Positions 1 through 10,740 of a DNA stretch of 64,000 nucleotides are shown in pieces. The position numbers and the translations under genes are program-made. Under the pieces are notes generated by a model. That model saw only the letters and a program-made list of their open reading frames with translations, was not told where the DNA came from and did no database searches. Each line of letters begins with the position of its first letter. The first letter of the stretch is position 1. The stretch is from the NCBI GenBank assembly GCA_958510825.1, contig OY294048.1, positions 28,795,026 to 28,859,025 on the forward strand. Reading direction: 5' to 3'. This DNA is from Brachypterus glaber. Its lineage: Eukaryota; Arthropoda; Insecta; Coleoptera; Kateretidae.

Positions 1-285
1 TTCTATAACATGAAGTGTACAATTTTTAAGTTATGGACATATGCGGTTGATCAAAACCCTTATGTGATGGACAAAAACGGAAGTTGTATTCGAAATCAAC
101 ATAACTTAATTACCCAAAATCAGCTGTCAGATCCAAATCAACTTTCAAAACTTAAAAATTTGTTGGCCTGTGTTATATTATATTGTAATGACATTGTAGT
201 ATGTGCAACGAACTTTACCACCCACAGATTTGACTTTTTGTCCTATCACATCCCTCCCCATCCCCCTCCCACCCACTCCACAGCG

Positions 286-385
286 CCAAATTATGACAGA
301 TGCAACTCGCATCAGTGAGCAGAGACTCACTCCCCCCAAATTATGACAGATGCAACTCGCATCAGTGAGCATAGACTCACTGCCC
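286..385. repeat. Two-copy 50-bp tandem repeat
   Basis: Two adjacent copies of a 50-base unit containing ATTATGACAGATGCAACTCG are almost identical and start at about 287 and 337. They lie just inside the left arm of the foldback element, directly after a C-rich tract (250-280). Confidence 0.8.
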
Positions 386-1050
386 CAACTTTCAATTCAG
401 ATTAAATATTTTTTTAGATAAATGAGCCATAGGCTGCGCCTGTCTCTTAAAGACCCAAACAAACTATTGATGATGATGATTTGACTTTATTCTGGTAGGT
501 AAAAGAAATTTTATATTTTCAAATACCTTTTCTAACCACTTAATGTGTATATAATTGAAGATAAAACACCATAGCGCACCAATAATGTCTTTATCAAAAT
601 AAAACATTAGTTTCTGAATATTTGTGGGGATTAAATTCTTAGATAACTCTATGGAATATAATTACAGAATAATTTGGATACTAATGGTTTAGGAATTCTC
701 CAGATTTATTAGTAATAAATTATTACTCTATCATCATTATACAGGGTGCAAAAAAAAGTGGATGTTCTGTTGTTCTCACTGAAACAATAAAAAAAGTTCT
801 TTGTAAAAGATGGATGTGGCAGCTTAGGCGGATTTACTCCTACATCAGCCTTGCTATCGTAGATATGCACAGGGCTTGATTTATTTTATGTTGTTTTTTT
901 TATAAGTTTGCTCTTGCGCAACATCAATCACTACAGAGTGAGACGGTTTTGCCTAGACCAAAAATTATATTAGATTGAGCTGGCAAATTATCCTATGGAA
1001 AATGCCATTATTGAAATTGAAATTGGAAGTTTATATACATATATTGTCTA

Positions 1051-1455
1051 CAATGCTTCTTCTCTGAGTTATGACCACTTCAAGTTTTTATTTGAGATAC
1101 TACTTTAACACACTTTTGGTATAAGTAACACATCTTTATTAAGTAGGCCAAAATTATTTTTTTCCCTTGATGTCATGTTAATAGTTAAATATCTGACTTA
1201 TTTTCTTAAAATGCTATATTTTAAAATGAAAAATTAATGAAAATTATGACAAATAAGCTTGTGAAGAATTTGTTCGAAATACCCTCCATGCCTTATTCGC
1301 TCTCTGTCGCAATAAGTCAGATATTTAAATTCCAACATCGTACCAAGGGCAAAAATAATCTTGGCCTAAAGATGTGTTATTACTATACTGTGTATTAAAG
1401 TAGTATCTCAACTAAAAAATTAAAGTGGGCATAACTCAGAGATAAAGCATTTTAG
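1051..1455. repeat. Nested inverted repeat
   Basis: Arms of about 150 bases (1051-1203 and 1308-1455) are inverted copies of one another, sharing for example GAGATACTACTTTAA and AAATATCTGACTTATT. The spacer is about 105 bases. This palindrome sits inside the larger foldback at 43-1649, so either a second element inserted there or the foldback has compound arms. Confidence 0.7.
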
Positions 1456-1649
1456 TGTGTATGAACTTTTTTATTGTTTCACTAAGTACAATATAGCTAT
1501 GTATATGGAGGAGACAATGAATTACATAGGCCAACAAATTTTCAAGCTTTGAAAGTTGATTTGGATCAGATAGCTGATTTTGGGTAGTTATTTTGATTCG
1601 AATACAACTTCGGTTTTTGTCCATCACATAAGGGTTTTGATCAACCGCA

Positions 1650-3190
1650 CAGTGGGCCAGAAAAAAAAACGGGGAGAAAATTCTGAATTTTTTGCATGCG
1701 ACTTTTTTTGATACCGCTGATTTCGAATAATATAAAGAAAAATTAAAAAAAATTATTAGGGTGGTCCAAAATTTTATTTTTTTTTCAATTTTTATAAAAA
1801 TGTGTCAAATAGCTTGGCTATGTTAATAAATGATGATAAATTTTACTTTATTTTAAAGAATGAGATTTTTAGCTAAAAAAAATTATACGTGATAGAAACA
1901 AAAAAATGCTTGTTTGGCAGTCTTTGAACCTCCAGTTCTATCCCTATGGGCCAATGAATTTGGCCCCTATAAAAAAGTGAACGTTTAATTATTAAAGCAT
2001 TACTTTATTTGGAAAGCTAATAATTTGAAATTTGGTCACAAGTTGCCTCTCATGGTTAGCTATGTTTTTGTAAAAAGAAATCAAATTTTTGTACATAGAG
2101 GGCTGCAGCCAGTTTACGGTAAAAAAAATGGCTTTTTTGCGAAGCCAACAGATGGCGGCAGCAACGCTTGTCATAAAAACCAAATATTCTTTTAGATAAT
2201 ATAAATATTCCTTTATTAATCTTTATATTTCCACTGATTACACTTTTAGTGCCCATTTTAAAGTCAGGTCTGTAGCAAAGAGCTGCGGCTTCAAACTGCG
2301 GTCCTTAAAAAAATTATTTAAAAAAACATAAATTAGAAATTTGTTCAAAAGTTGACTAGCATGGTAAGCTATTAGCTCATTTTAGAGTTGGATATGCAAC
2401 GAAGCGCCGCAGCTTCAAACTGTGGTCCATAAAAAATTTAGTTGAGAAGTTAAAAGTTTGAAATTTGTTCACAAATTGACTTGCATGGTTAGCTAGGCTT
2501 TTATGAAAAAAAAGTTTCTAATTTTTCTACATAGGGGACGCTGCAGACTAAATCGATAAAAAAATACTTATTTTCGTCACTAATAGATAGCGTCAACAAC
2601 GCTTATCAGAAAAAACAAGTGTGCCATTCTATTTCTTTGTTATTTGCTGCATTTATATTTGCCACTTTTTAAGCCATTGGGTCCAGCGAAGTGTCATAAA
2701 GGTAGACTTGATTCTTTTCTATTATCTTATTTTTTTTATTTTGGCATATTTATTAAAATCTGATAATATGAAGGTAATTAAACTATCTATGATAACTTGC
2801 AGACAAATCCCCTATGAAATTCTAAAAACTGACCCATAATTTAACCTATATTTTTCAAGATGGCTGCCATGTGGGTGGTGAGGTGAAGTGTATCCTACTC
2901 AAAATTAAAAGCTTACGTTATAGGAAGTTTGTAAAAAAAATGTTGATTTTTTCCGGCGTGTACACATTTTTTTAGTTAGCTGCCTAACTATAGGTAGCGG
3001 AGTTGGTCAGAAATAGTTAACTGAATAAGTCCGCCGGTAAAATTTACCGGACGACTGTGGTAAAGGTTAAAATCGTAATGTCATGTAAAAAAATGTTACA
3101 TAATACTTTCACCAATTGACGTCTTCTTAACATAAGTATATTAAACGATTTTTAGTATTGTTTCAGACTATATTTGGTAATTTAAATAAT
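1650..3190. other. Non-coding, degenerate repeats
   Basis: No credible gene is seen. Three diverged copies of a block around GAAATTTGTTCACAA...CATGGTTAGCTA lie at about 2028-2135, 2336-2430 and 2460-2570, so this is an old local repeat. The stretch at about 1855-1920 (GAATGAGATTTTT ... AAAAAAATGCTTGTTTGGC) recurs at about 30175-30250, which marks it as part of a dispersed repeat. Short frames here have no coding character. Confidence 0.6.
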
Positions 3191-3199
3191 TTAAATCTA

Positions 3200-3205
3200 T
3201 TTATT
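3200..3205 (-). terminator. Poly(A) signal AATAAA
   Basis: AATAAA on the minus strand lies about 24 bases beyond the stop codon of the gene at 3229-4020. That is a plausible position for a short 3' UTR. The T-rich plus strand makes chance occurrences common. Confidence 0.45.
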
Positions 3206-3228
3206 GAAATATATATCTATGCCATGCA

Positions 3229-4020
3229 TTAGTTAGGATCAAAATCAATATCTTCTTCTCCATAGTCGACAACACCTAATATTTCAGAACCCTCTGGAGT
3301 TGAGTGTGCTAATGGTTTACCAGTGGAATCTTTAGTTGCTTCTTGCTGTCTGCGAGTTTCTGCCAGTTCTTGTCTGTACGTCTCATCCAATTGATCCAAC
3401 TCTTCTGTATTTGGAACTTGAATATTAAAGTAAATTTGTTCGATTAATAAAGCCATCCAATCCGATATTTTCATTAAAAATACAGACATGTTATCGGTAG
3501 CGTTTCTTTTTGGTATTGGGATATCCTTTAAATTACAGATCTGCTCCAGTATAATATCAGATAAATTTCTTAATCTAATTGATATTAGTGGAGGTATTTC
3601 ATTTGTTACACTATAACTGAATCCAGTTATTAATATTTGTTTGAATTTTCTATATGCTCTGGCTTTTTGAATCTTTCTTCTCTTTTTCTTAAGTATTTTT
3701 TGTAACGCCGTTTTCATTTTCTTATGTAGGGTTTTATTTAGTTCTTCTTTTTTCAATCTAGCAAAATATTCTTCAGCTTCCTCAGGAGTCATAGCAAACA
3801 TTTCTTCTAAAATTATTTTCATTCGTTCTACTTTATCCCTTGGGAAAGACGCAGAATGGTCATTGAAAGTAGCTAACAAATATCTCTTATTTGGTTTCGC
3901 AATTTCTTCGATTCTTCTTAGACATATTTTTTGTTTGTGCATTTCTGTATCCTTATTGATTTTATTTCGGACATTGGCTTCATTGTCTTCGTTTAAACCT
4001 ACTGATCCTTCATCTGACAT
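3229..4020 (-). CDS. Uncharacterised 263-aa protein, single exon
   Basis: This is the only long, uninterrupted, non-repetitive frame in the window (263 codons, TAA stop). The start context CAACAAAAATG suits an insect translation start, and no in-frame ATG lies upstream. The protein is charged, with no signal peptide or membrane span. Residues 1-30 are acidic. Residues 34-50 contain RRIEEIAKPNKR. Residues about 68-112 are acidic then basic and probably helical, ending in a strongly basic patch (KKMKTALQKILKKKRRK, about 99-115). Residues about 140-200 are more hydrophobic. The tail is acidic (EEDIDFDPN). The IxxIAxPxKR motif recalls a single THEG/SPMAP2-type repeat of sperm-axoneme proteins, but one motif is not enough to assign function. 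Neighbours on both sides are transposon debris, so there is no operon-like or cluster context. I judge it a real host gene of unknown role. Confidence 0.7.
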   Translation of the reverse strand: MSDEGSVGLNEDNEANVRNKINKDTEMHKQKICLRRIEEIAKPNKRYLLATFNDHSASFPRDKVERMKIILEEMFAMTPEEAEEYFARLKKEELNKTLHKKMKTALQKILKKKRRKIQKARAYRKFKQILITGFSYSVTNEIPPLISIRLRNLSDIILEQICNLKDIPIPKRNATDNMSVFLMKISDWMALLIEQIYFNIQVPNTEELDQLDETYRQELAETRRQQEATKDSTGKPLAHSTPEGSEILGVVDYGEEDIDFDPN

Positions 4021-4090
4021 TTTTGTTGTAACTTAAAATTTACTGTTTTTAGAAATTAAAAAAGAAAAGAAACACTTACATATGACAAAC

Positions 4091-4110
4091 ACTGACAAAC
4101 ACTGACTGAC
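4091..4110 (-). promoter_or_regulatory. Possible arthropod initiator (TCAGT) cluster
   Basis: On the minus strand, 75-90 bases upstream of the ATG of the 263-aa gene, TCAGT occurs three times within 20 bases. TCAGT is the arthropod initiator core. No clear TATA box was found. A GTAAGT at 4079-4074 and a CAG at 4045-4043 could bound a 5' UTR intron, but 37 bases is shorter than normal insect introns. Confidence 0.3.
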
Positions 4111-4672
4111 ATTTAAATTTTTTAAGTTTAGGGTACTCCATCTAACTGCTGTTCTATTCTGAGGAACGTCCGCAATAAAGATCTAAATTTTTTATACATA
4201 GTATACGTAAGTAGGGTGCCCAAAGTTCTGCCTTTTTTTTAATTTTAAATGTCTTACCCCCCAAAGTTGTTCATTAGTAGATTACTAGCCTATTTTTTCA
4301 GAATTAGAAGAAAAAAAATTAAGAGCCATTTTTTGTAAAAATCGTTTTTCCAGATTTGATATTTTTCAGGGCCTATTATAAATAAATAAAAATGGGCTTT
4401 GCACAGGATTGTGATGTGACCTTGAAAAGTCAAAGTTTTAATGTTATAGCAAAGGTAGGGTGCCAAAAATAGCACATTTAATTTTTTCAGCCGGGTCATA
4501 TTTTTTCTATACCGATAATTTTTCTTAGCAATTTTTCATTACATCCTGACCCAAAGGAGAGTTGTCATAAGTTTTTTAACTTTTATATACAGGGCCCTGC
4601 AGGGTGTAAAAGAAAATAGACTACTTTTTCTGACTTTTAATTAATTATTATTGCTTTCGTTTATTTTTTTTA

Positions 4673-5468
4673 GTTAAAAAGTATTTTATCATATTTAATA
4701 TTATTTATAGTAAAAAAAAAGACAAATAGGTGAGTTTATTTTTTTAATAGAATTAAAAAATATGAATGTGACTTTTCTTTGGGTCAAGATATTTGTAAAA
4801 AAATATAAAAGAAAAAATATTGTATATATAGCACTTAAAATAAAAAAAAAAATGTTAAATTATTAAGATCACAACATGTCCGATTCAGTTTATGTTTCAA
4901 AAAAAAAAAATAATAGTTATTTATGGTACTAGTGGGTAAAGTAAGATATTGCCCATGAGATAATTAACCTGCGAGGCGTCAGCCAAGCAGGTTAATTTTC
5001 GAGAGGGCAATATCGGTTTACCCACGAGTGCCATACAAGGTTTTATCCAATAAATAGCTTAGGAATTCATATTTTTAATAAAAATTTTAATGACATTTAC
5101 AAGAAAATAATTTGACAAGTGACAGTTGAGTGGGTAAAATAAATAATTATCCACTCAATAAAGTAAAAGCCACGCGGGGGTTATTATTAAGTTTATCTAT
5201 TTAAAATAAAGATGCTAATTGTCTCATTATCTGTATGGATAAAAAGTATTTTATCATATTTAATATTATTTATAGTAAAAAAAAGACAAATAGGTGAGTT
5301 TATTTTTTTTTTAATACAATTAAAAAATATGAAGGTGACTTTTTTTTTTTGGGTCAAGATATATGTAAAAAAATGTCAAAGAAAAAATATTGTATATATA
5401 GCACTTAAAATAACAAAAAATACAATGTTAAATTATTAAGATCACAACATGGCCGATTCAATTTACAT
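4673..5468. repeat. Direct repeat pair around a palindromic insert
   Basis: A block of about 225 bases (AAAAGTATTTTATCATATTT ... AAGATCACAACATG) at 4673-4893 is repeated in the same orientation at 5240-5468 with about 90% identity by eye. The two copies flank about 345 bases containing the palindrome 4923-5034. The arrangement resembles a short tandem duplication that received or contains an insert. LTR ends are unlikely because no TG...CA boundaries, primer site or polypurine tract were noticed. Confidence 0.7.
4923..5034. repeat. MITE-like palindrome
   Basis: Arms 4923-4972 and 4987-5034 are inverted copies (ATGGCACTCGTGGGTAAA outermost on the reverse strand; TTAACCTGC innermost) around a 14-base loop. 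The right arm differs from the left by a few substitutions. A shorter relative, GAGTGGGTAAA...TATCCACTC, lies at about 5122-5156. Confidence 0.7.
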
Positions 5469-5974
5469 GTTTAAAAAAAAAGGTTATTTCTTTAGTACCC
5501 CAAAACCCTTTTTTGTATAAAAATATTTTTTTTATTCATTGCAGGTCCTAAAGAAATAAAAAGTGTAAAAAATATAGAAAAATCGTGTAATTTTTTTTTT
5601 AAATCATTTTTTTTTTGTTTGTACAAAGGATCAAATATCTATGTATGGCTTTTAAGTTACGACACATGTAAGTATTGCTAAACATTTTTGATTCGGGTAA
5701 AAAAAATTAAAGCCTTATTTCTGTTCTTAAGTTCGTATAACAATAAAATGATGTGATCTTCCCTTTTTATCCTAAATCACAATTCTGTGAAAAAACCATT
5801 TTTAATTATATCTAATAACCCCTAAAATAAATTAAATCTGAGAAAAATATTGTTTTAACAAAAAAAAATAAAATTTTGAAAAAATAGGGTGTAATCTACT
5901 GACCCTAATGAAAAACTTTGGGGGGGGGGGTTAAGATCTTTAAAATTAAAAAAAAAGTTAGAACTCTGGGAACC

Positions 5975-6423
5975 CGGTTGTTTGAAACCTTCAAAAATTC
6001 TATATATTTTTTTAGTATAATATTACATTAATAATGTAATAGCTTGTAAAAAATACAATTTTTACTATTTTTGTATATACCTACTATATTAATTATAGCT
6101 AAAACTATTAATATCTCCATATAATAATAAATAAAATATCCTTTAAATATAATTTAAAATGCATAAACCATTTTTACTTGCTTTATCTTCTGACATTTAT
6201 ATGCCATATTTTTAAAAAGGAATTTAAATATTTGTCATAAGATTTTACTAAGCCATTGCATCGAAAGTTCCAATACAAAGGATTAAAATAATTTTTTAGG
6301 ATAACATCTTATACAAAAAATAATCGGATAAAATTATGGGCTTACTTTAAGGCCATTGTTTAAACAGATTCAGTGTTGTGACAAATGAGATAATGTCATT
6401 CCTTTTAATTTAAAATTCGAAGT
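5975..6423. other. AT-rich spacer
   Basis: Very A+T-rich sequence with short homopolymer runs. No gene, repeat or hairpin stands out. Confidence 0.5.
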
Positions 6424-6647
6424 GGCTATTTTCACGTCCGACGTAACATAACCTAATTCTTTGGTTTGTTTTGATTTTTTCGTTTATTTGGTGTTTTTGA
6501 TGCTAATGGGAGGGCGTAGCCCTCCATTTAAACTAGGAGAATACAATTCTGACGAAAAATAAAACTTAAAAGCTTTAAAAACCCTAAAAATCGGCAAAAA
6601 CACTGGACGTGGAAATAGCTTCGTGTACGTCGGACATGGAAATAGCC
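6424..6647. mobile_element. Small TIR element, copy A
   Basis: It starts GGCTATTTTCACGTCCGACG and ends with an inverted, partly duplicated version (ACGTCGGACATGGAAATAGCC; a second ACGTGGAAATAGC lies just inside). Between them is a block with GGTTTGTTTTGATTTTTTCG and the palindromic GGGAGGGCGTAGCCCTCC. No protein is encoded. Copies B and C follow directly. Confidence 0.65.
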
Positions 6648-6660
6648 TATTCTACATGAA

Positions 6661-7096
6661 CTCGCAATTTTAACGTCCGAAATAACATAACCTAATTCTT
6701 TGGTTTGTTTTGGTTTTTTAGTTTGTTTGGTGTCTTTGATGCTAAAGGGGGGGGCTACCACCCCCATTTAAACGAGGAGAATACTTCAAAAACTTCAAAA
6801 ACTTCAAAATCTTCACAAACTTCAAAAGCTTCAAAAACTTCAAAAACTTCAAAAACTTCAAAAACTTCAAAAACTTCAAAAACTTCAAAAACTTTAAAAA
6901 CTTCAAGCTTGAAAAACTCCAAAAATCGGACATAAAATATTGGACGTGGAAATAGCTTCGTGTACGTCCGACGTGGAAATAGCCTCTTCCTTTAAACATT
7001 TTATATGCAGTATATTTTTTAGTTATATCTGATATTTTATGACATATGTAAATTGCGTATAATTTTTTAGGTTTACTTTTAAATTAACCTAAAGTC
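6661..7096. mobile_element. Small TIR element, copy B, with 9-bp microsatellite
   Basis: It has the same left block as copy A (AACATAACCTAATTC and TTGGTGTCTTTGATGCTAA). A run of about 13 TTCAAAAAC units (6785-6905) follows, then the right end (GGACGTGGAAATAGCTTCGT, ending about 6983). A tail of about 110 bases (TCTTCCTTTAAACATTTTAT onward) is shared with copy C. The run reads as KTS repeats in one frame, but this is microsatellite, not protein. Confidence 0.7.
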
Positions 7097-7470
7097 TCGC
7101 AATTTTCACGTCCGACATAACATAACCTAATTCTTTGGTTTGTTTTGGTTTTTTCGTTTGTTTGGTGTCTTCGATGCTAATTTAATTTAATTATCTTCAA
7201 CAACTTCAAAAACTTCAAAAACTTCAAAAACTTCAAAAACTTCAAAAACTTCAAAAACTTCAAAAACTGCAAAAACTTCAAAAACTCCAAAAGTCGACCA
7301 ACAAAATACTGGACTTGGAAATAGCTTCGTGTACGTCCGACGTGGAAATAGCCTCTTCCTTTAAACATTTTATATGCAGTATATTTTTTAGTTATATTTG
7401 ATATTTTATGACATATGTAAATTGCATATAATTTTTTAGGTTTACTTTTAAATTAACCTAAAGTCTGTTA
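7093..7470. mobile_element. Small TIR element, copy C, with 9-bp microsatellite
   Basis: A third copy, nearly identical to copy B at both ends and through the tail (7354-7464). Its TTCAAAAAC run is shorter (7197-7290). Copies B and C are adjacent with a spacing near 430-370 bases, so C or B arose by tandem duplication that included the flanking tail. Confidence 0.7.
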
Positions 7471-7521
7471 TAATAATCTATAGACAAACTTTACTAAAAT
7501 CAGTGGGTATTAAATACATTA

Positions 7522-7782
7522 CACAGCCACACAAAAAAAATTATTATTTCGGGATTGCTGAAACCGAACCTGACCTCGGAATTGCTTCATCAGATCGCAA
7601 TTTTTTTTCACGTAAAAAAAGGGTGCGAAAATTCCTTATCTAAATTCAGATTTTTTTAAGTGTAGAATTTTTTTTGACCTGATGGAGCAATTCTGATCTC
7701 AGATTCGACTTCAGCGACCCCGAAAATATAAAAATGAGTTGATCTAGTCTCTGGCACATAATTTTTTTTTTGGGTGGCTGTG
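7522..7782. repeat. Palindromic element, CACAGCCAC ends
   Basis: It begins CACAGCCACACAAAA and ends with the inverse (TTTTGGGTGGCTGTG). The arms carry a diagnostic GCTGAAACCGAACCTGACCT / AGATTCGACTTCAGCGACC pair. No coding content. A second element of the same family follows three bases later. Confidence 0.7.
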
Positions 7783-7784
7783 CA

Positions 7785-8065
7785 TAGCCAACCAAAAAAA
7801 AAATTAAGTGCCAGGGACTAGACCAACGCATTTTTATATTTTCGGGGTAGCTGAAACTGAATCTGACCTCAGAATTGCTCCAACAGGTCACAATTGTGTT
7901 CTACTTAAAAAAGTGTGAGAAAATTCCTTAAATTCAGATGTTTTTATGGGCATAAAAAAATGGCATCTGATGAAGCAATTCTGAGATCAGATTCGGTTTG
8001 GACCCCAAAAATATAAAAATGCATTAATCTAATCTCTGGATATTATTTTTTTTGTTGTGGCTGTA
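7785..8065. repeat. Second palindromic element of the same family
   Basis: It begins TAGCCAACCAAAA and ends TTTGTTGTGGCTGTA. The arms pair along most of their length (GCATTTTTATATTTTCGGGG on the left, inverted CCCCAAAAATATAAAAATGC on the right). Similar end motifs appear at about 8870-8900 and 10430-10520, and in a related form (CACAAGCCCAC) at the 1-kb palindrome 19311-20318. Confidence 0.7.
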
Positions 8066-8479
8066 TTATTTATAAAAAAAAATTGTAAAAAATAGAGAAC
8101 AATATTTTTAACTTCGCATTAAAAATAGATTTAAAGATTTATTTGATTAAAAGGGGTTCTTTTGTCACAGATCGAAAGGTCTTGAAGAAAGTTAAAATTC
8201 TTTAATTGGGTTTGACAGGATAATCACAAAAAATATACAAATATGTGTAAATACTTAATAAAACTGGTTGTTTTTAAATTGAACACGTCCCATCTTATAC
8301 ATGTATACAAATCTTGATAAAACGAAATTTTTAACCTTGAAAGAGATTAAAGTAATCCCTATGTCTGACAGTGGCGCATCATTAATGGTTAGATTAACCT
8401 TGAGATCCAAAATTTAGATATTGGTTTGGACTTTTTATTACGGAAACCACCAATTTAAAGTTCAGGCACCCTAGATTAC

Positions 8480-8548
8480 CCTGTTAAAAAAAACAAGTAA
8501 AGACCAGTAGAAAATGAATCGGACTCTACTTGTTTTTTTTTAAACGGG
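8480..8548. repeat. Hairpin
   Basis: CCTGTTAAAAAAAACAAGTA pairs with TACTTGTTTTTTTTTAAACGG across a loop of about 26 bases. No other function is visible. Confidence 0.5.
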
Positions 8549-8558
8549 TAGCCAGTAT

Positions 8559-8704
8559 TGACTACGTTTACACATAGTGCTAACTACCGGTATTTATAAC
8601 TTCTCTATCATTCTCTCTTTCTCTAAAACAACTTGACAGAAAGAGACAAACTGCTGTCGGAATTAAAAAAATACGGCAGTTATCGCTACGTGTAAATGTA
8701 GTCA
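8559..8704. mobile_element. 146-bp MITE
   Basis: The inverted ends (TGACTACGTTTACACATAG at the left, CTACGTGTAAATGTAGTCA at the right) match over about 40 bases with a few differences. The core is TC-rich then AG-rich and partly self-complementary (TCTCTTTCTCT / AGAAAGAGA). No target duplication could be fixed. Confidence 0.65.
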
Positions 8705-10430
8705 TTGGTATATGCTGTACACAGTTTTTGTTAGTATTTGCACAGATAAGAACGGCTTTATCACTGAGATGGGAAAATATTTTGTAAGACCTGCCGATGC
8801 ATTTGCTCCGATAATTACTCTAGGCAACACGGTTTCTTGCCCTGATTGGAGTCATATGTTTTTTAACTAATTTTGGGTGGCTGAAACCGAATCTGGCCTC
8901 AGAATATTTCTACTACCTAATTTTTCTGAGAAAAATAAGATAAAAATGTTAAAAAATCATTATTTTATCCCTCTTTTGTTCTAAAATCATGGGAGACAAA
9001 AATATTCCAAGGACAAATTTGGATTCGGCGACTCAATATTAGTTAAAAAATACCCAACTTAAAATATAGAAAGTTTAAATTCATAGGTAGAATAAATAGG
9101 GATATTATGAAAAAAAATAATAATAAAAAAATGGATAATGTGACAAAACTAAGTAGGGGTGGAGGGTAAGAAGAAGGGTGCATAAGGGGACAAGCTTATC
9201 GCCACGTACTCATGCTAAAAATTGTCAAAAATCATTACTAGGGGGTCAAAAATAAACTAAAAAAATGTTACGTATTATGGTTCTTATGTAATAAAGTAAC
9301 ATTTTTATGATGTAGAACCATTAAAAAAAAACAAAAAAAAAAATACACAATATTTTGTTTTATAAATTATTTTAAAATTGGCATAATTGCATGTACTAAA
9401 ATTTAAAAAATAAGACGTGCTGAATTTTTTTTAAGGTCAAATTTCGATTCTGTGCCTTTAAATTGATAAGAAAAATATATTTTTTGGGCTCGGGAAAAAA
9501 GTTTACACTGTGTACTTTAATTTTATATCTTTTTCATTTATTTACTTTTTAGGAACAAACTAAGCAAAATAAAAAAATATTTATATAAATATTTTTGTAG
9601 AGAATTTTATAATCTACAAATTAAGTTCTATAAAATTTTTAAACAAATTTGATAGTTTTGCCACAAATGCAATGCAATTAAGTAAACTCTGCACTTTCAT
9701 TTTAAGCTTTTTATTTTTTTTTTCGCGTACTTACTCTGACAGTAGGTTCTTGACATATAGATTTTTGAATTCCTGGTATTTTTTTAATATAATAAATTTT
9801 CAAAATTCTACTCTTTTTTTTAAAGATTTTGAAAAAAAACGTAATTTTTACCTGAACTTATATCTCAAAAATTTTAGGTGCTGGAATTTTTCCAAGGTCA
9901 GATTCGGATTCTACGCCCTCGAATTAGTAAGAAAAATTTACTTTCCGACCGGGGCAAAAAAAAAAGTTGCGATTTGTTGCCTAGTGTTATAGGCTCCCGC
10001 CTTACGCTTTCTTACCCGCAACGCCTATACTTGGTCCATCCTCTTCACTTTCCGTTTCCCGCGAGGCCTATATTTTTTTAATATGAGTCACTATCACGCT
10101 TAAACTGATCATACTCTAGAGACTGATCGTACATGTATTTTAATAAAATTTAAATAATTTTTAACTTTTCAAAACTTTTTTCTGAAATAAGAAGTAATTC
10201 TTTCAAATTAGGGCAAATTTGCTAGGAACACAAAATCTAGGTCCCAAGTTAGCAAGGCAACCTGCTTATTCAGACCTAGTTCCAGTATCCCTAAATTTTA
10301 CTTATAGTAAAATAATTTCTTAGTATTTAGGAATACTAATAAATTTTATATTCCAGGGATATTTTTTGGATTTCTACTATATTAGGAGAGTGTCAGGTGT
10401 GTTATATCTGAGGTAAGGAACTAATAAATT
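8705..10430. other. AT-rich, non-coding, old repeat fragments
   Basis: No gene is seen. Diverged direct repeats occur at about 9415-9505 and 9875-9970 (GTGCTGAATTTTT ... AAATTGATAAGAAAAATAT versus GTGCTGGAATTTT ... GAATTAGTAAGAAAAATTT), pointing to an old tandem duplication of about 460 bases. A relatively GC-rich island at about 9985-10070 has CCCGC tracts flanked by AGGC / GCCT motifs. A frame here (9672-9992) lies in this repeat and is not considered a gene. Confidence 0.5.
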
Positions 10431-10740
10431 ACACAGCCCCACAAAAAAGGTCGAGATCCGTGAGACAGAACATGTTATTCCTATGTATTTTTCGACGCTG
10501 AATCTGAATCCGGGGTCAGAAAAGACCCCCGGACCCAAAAGAGATGTAAAATTGAGTTTCGGATGCCAGATGCCTCCCTGGAATTTACCACCGGGCTCAA
10601 AGCTACCCCCAATAACGGGTGAAAATTGAACTTGGGACGGTAAACGACTGAAGTCGCAAAGCGCCAGTCTCCGCCATTTCAGACGTGGTCTTACTTTTTC
10701 TGCTCTTGAGCAGTTAGTCACAGAAACATATTTTCTTTCC
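10431..10740. other. GC-richer unidentified segment
   Basis: This block is clearly less AT-rich than its surroundings and starts with the CACAGCCCCACAAAAAAG end motif of the palindrome family. It holds an open minus-strand frame of 114 codons (10377-10721), but the sequence is shared with repeat ends (GCTGAATCTGAATCCGGGGT). I read it as the body of a repeat rather than a gene. Confidence 0.4.

Larger units (their letters stand above)
43..1649. repeat. Foldback element with long inverted ends
   Basis: The segment beginning GCGGTTGATCAAAACCC at 43-167 is repeated in inverted orientation at 1529-1649 with only scattered mismatches and short indels. The arms are about 121-125 bases and enclose 1.4 kb without a coding frame. 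A second inverted repeat is nested inside (1051-1455). This is the architecture of a foldback-type or non-autonomous TIR element. No target duplication is evident at the outer ends, so the superfamily is not assigned. Confidence 0.75.
4212..5974. repeat. 1.76-kb foldback element
   Basis: The left end (GGGTGCCCAAAGTTCTGCC then poly-T, from 4212) reappears inverted at the right end (about 5906-5974, GTTAGAACTCTGGGAACCC). Similarity continues inward for about 280 bases on each side (to about 4500 and from about 5690), including the TTTGTAAAAATC and GGATTGTGATGTGA regions. The interior holds a direct repeat pair and another palindrome. No coding remnant is seen. Confidence 0.7.

Noticed and set aside
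4043..4079. 5' UTR intron upstream of the 263-aa gene
   Set aside because: Donor and acceptor matches exist, but 37 bases is too short for a usual insect intron.
4673..5468. LTR retrotransposon
   Set aside because: The direct repeats lack TG/CA ends, primer-binding site and polypurine tract, and the interior is only about 345 bases of palindrome.
6705..6999. Open frames with KTSKTS or FLKFLK repeats
   Set aside because: They are translations of the TTCAAAAAC microsatellite in different frames and strands.
10377..10721. 114-codon minus-strand frame
   Set aside because: It lies in a GC-richer repeat body sharing end motifs with the palindrome family; no domain and a repeat-like origin.
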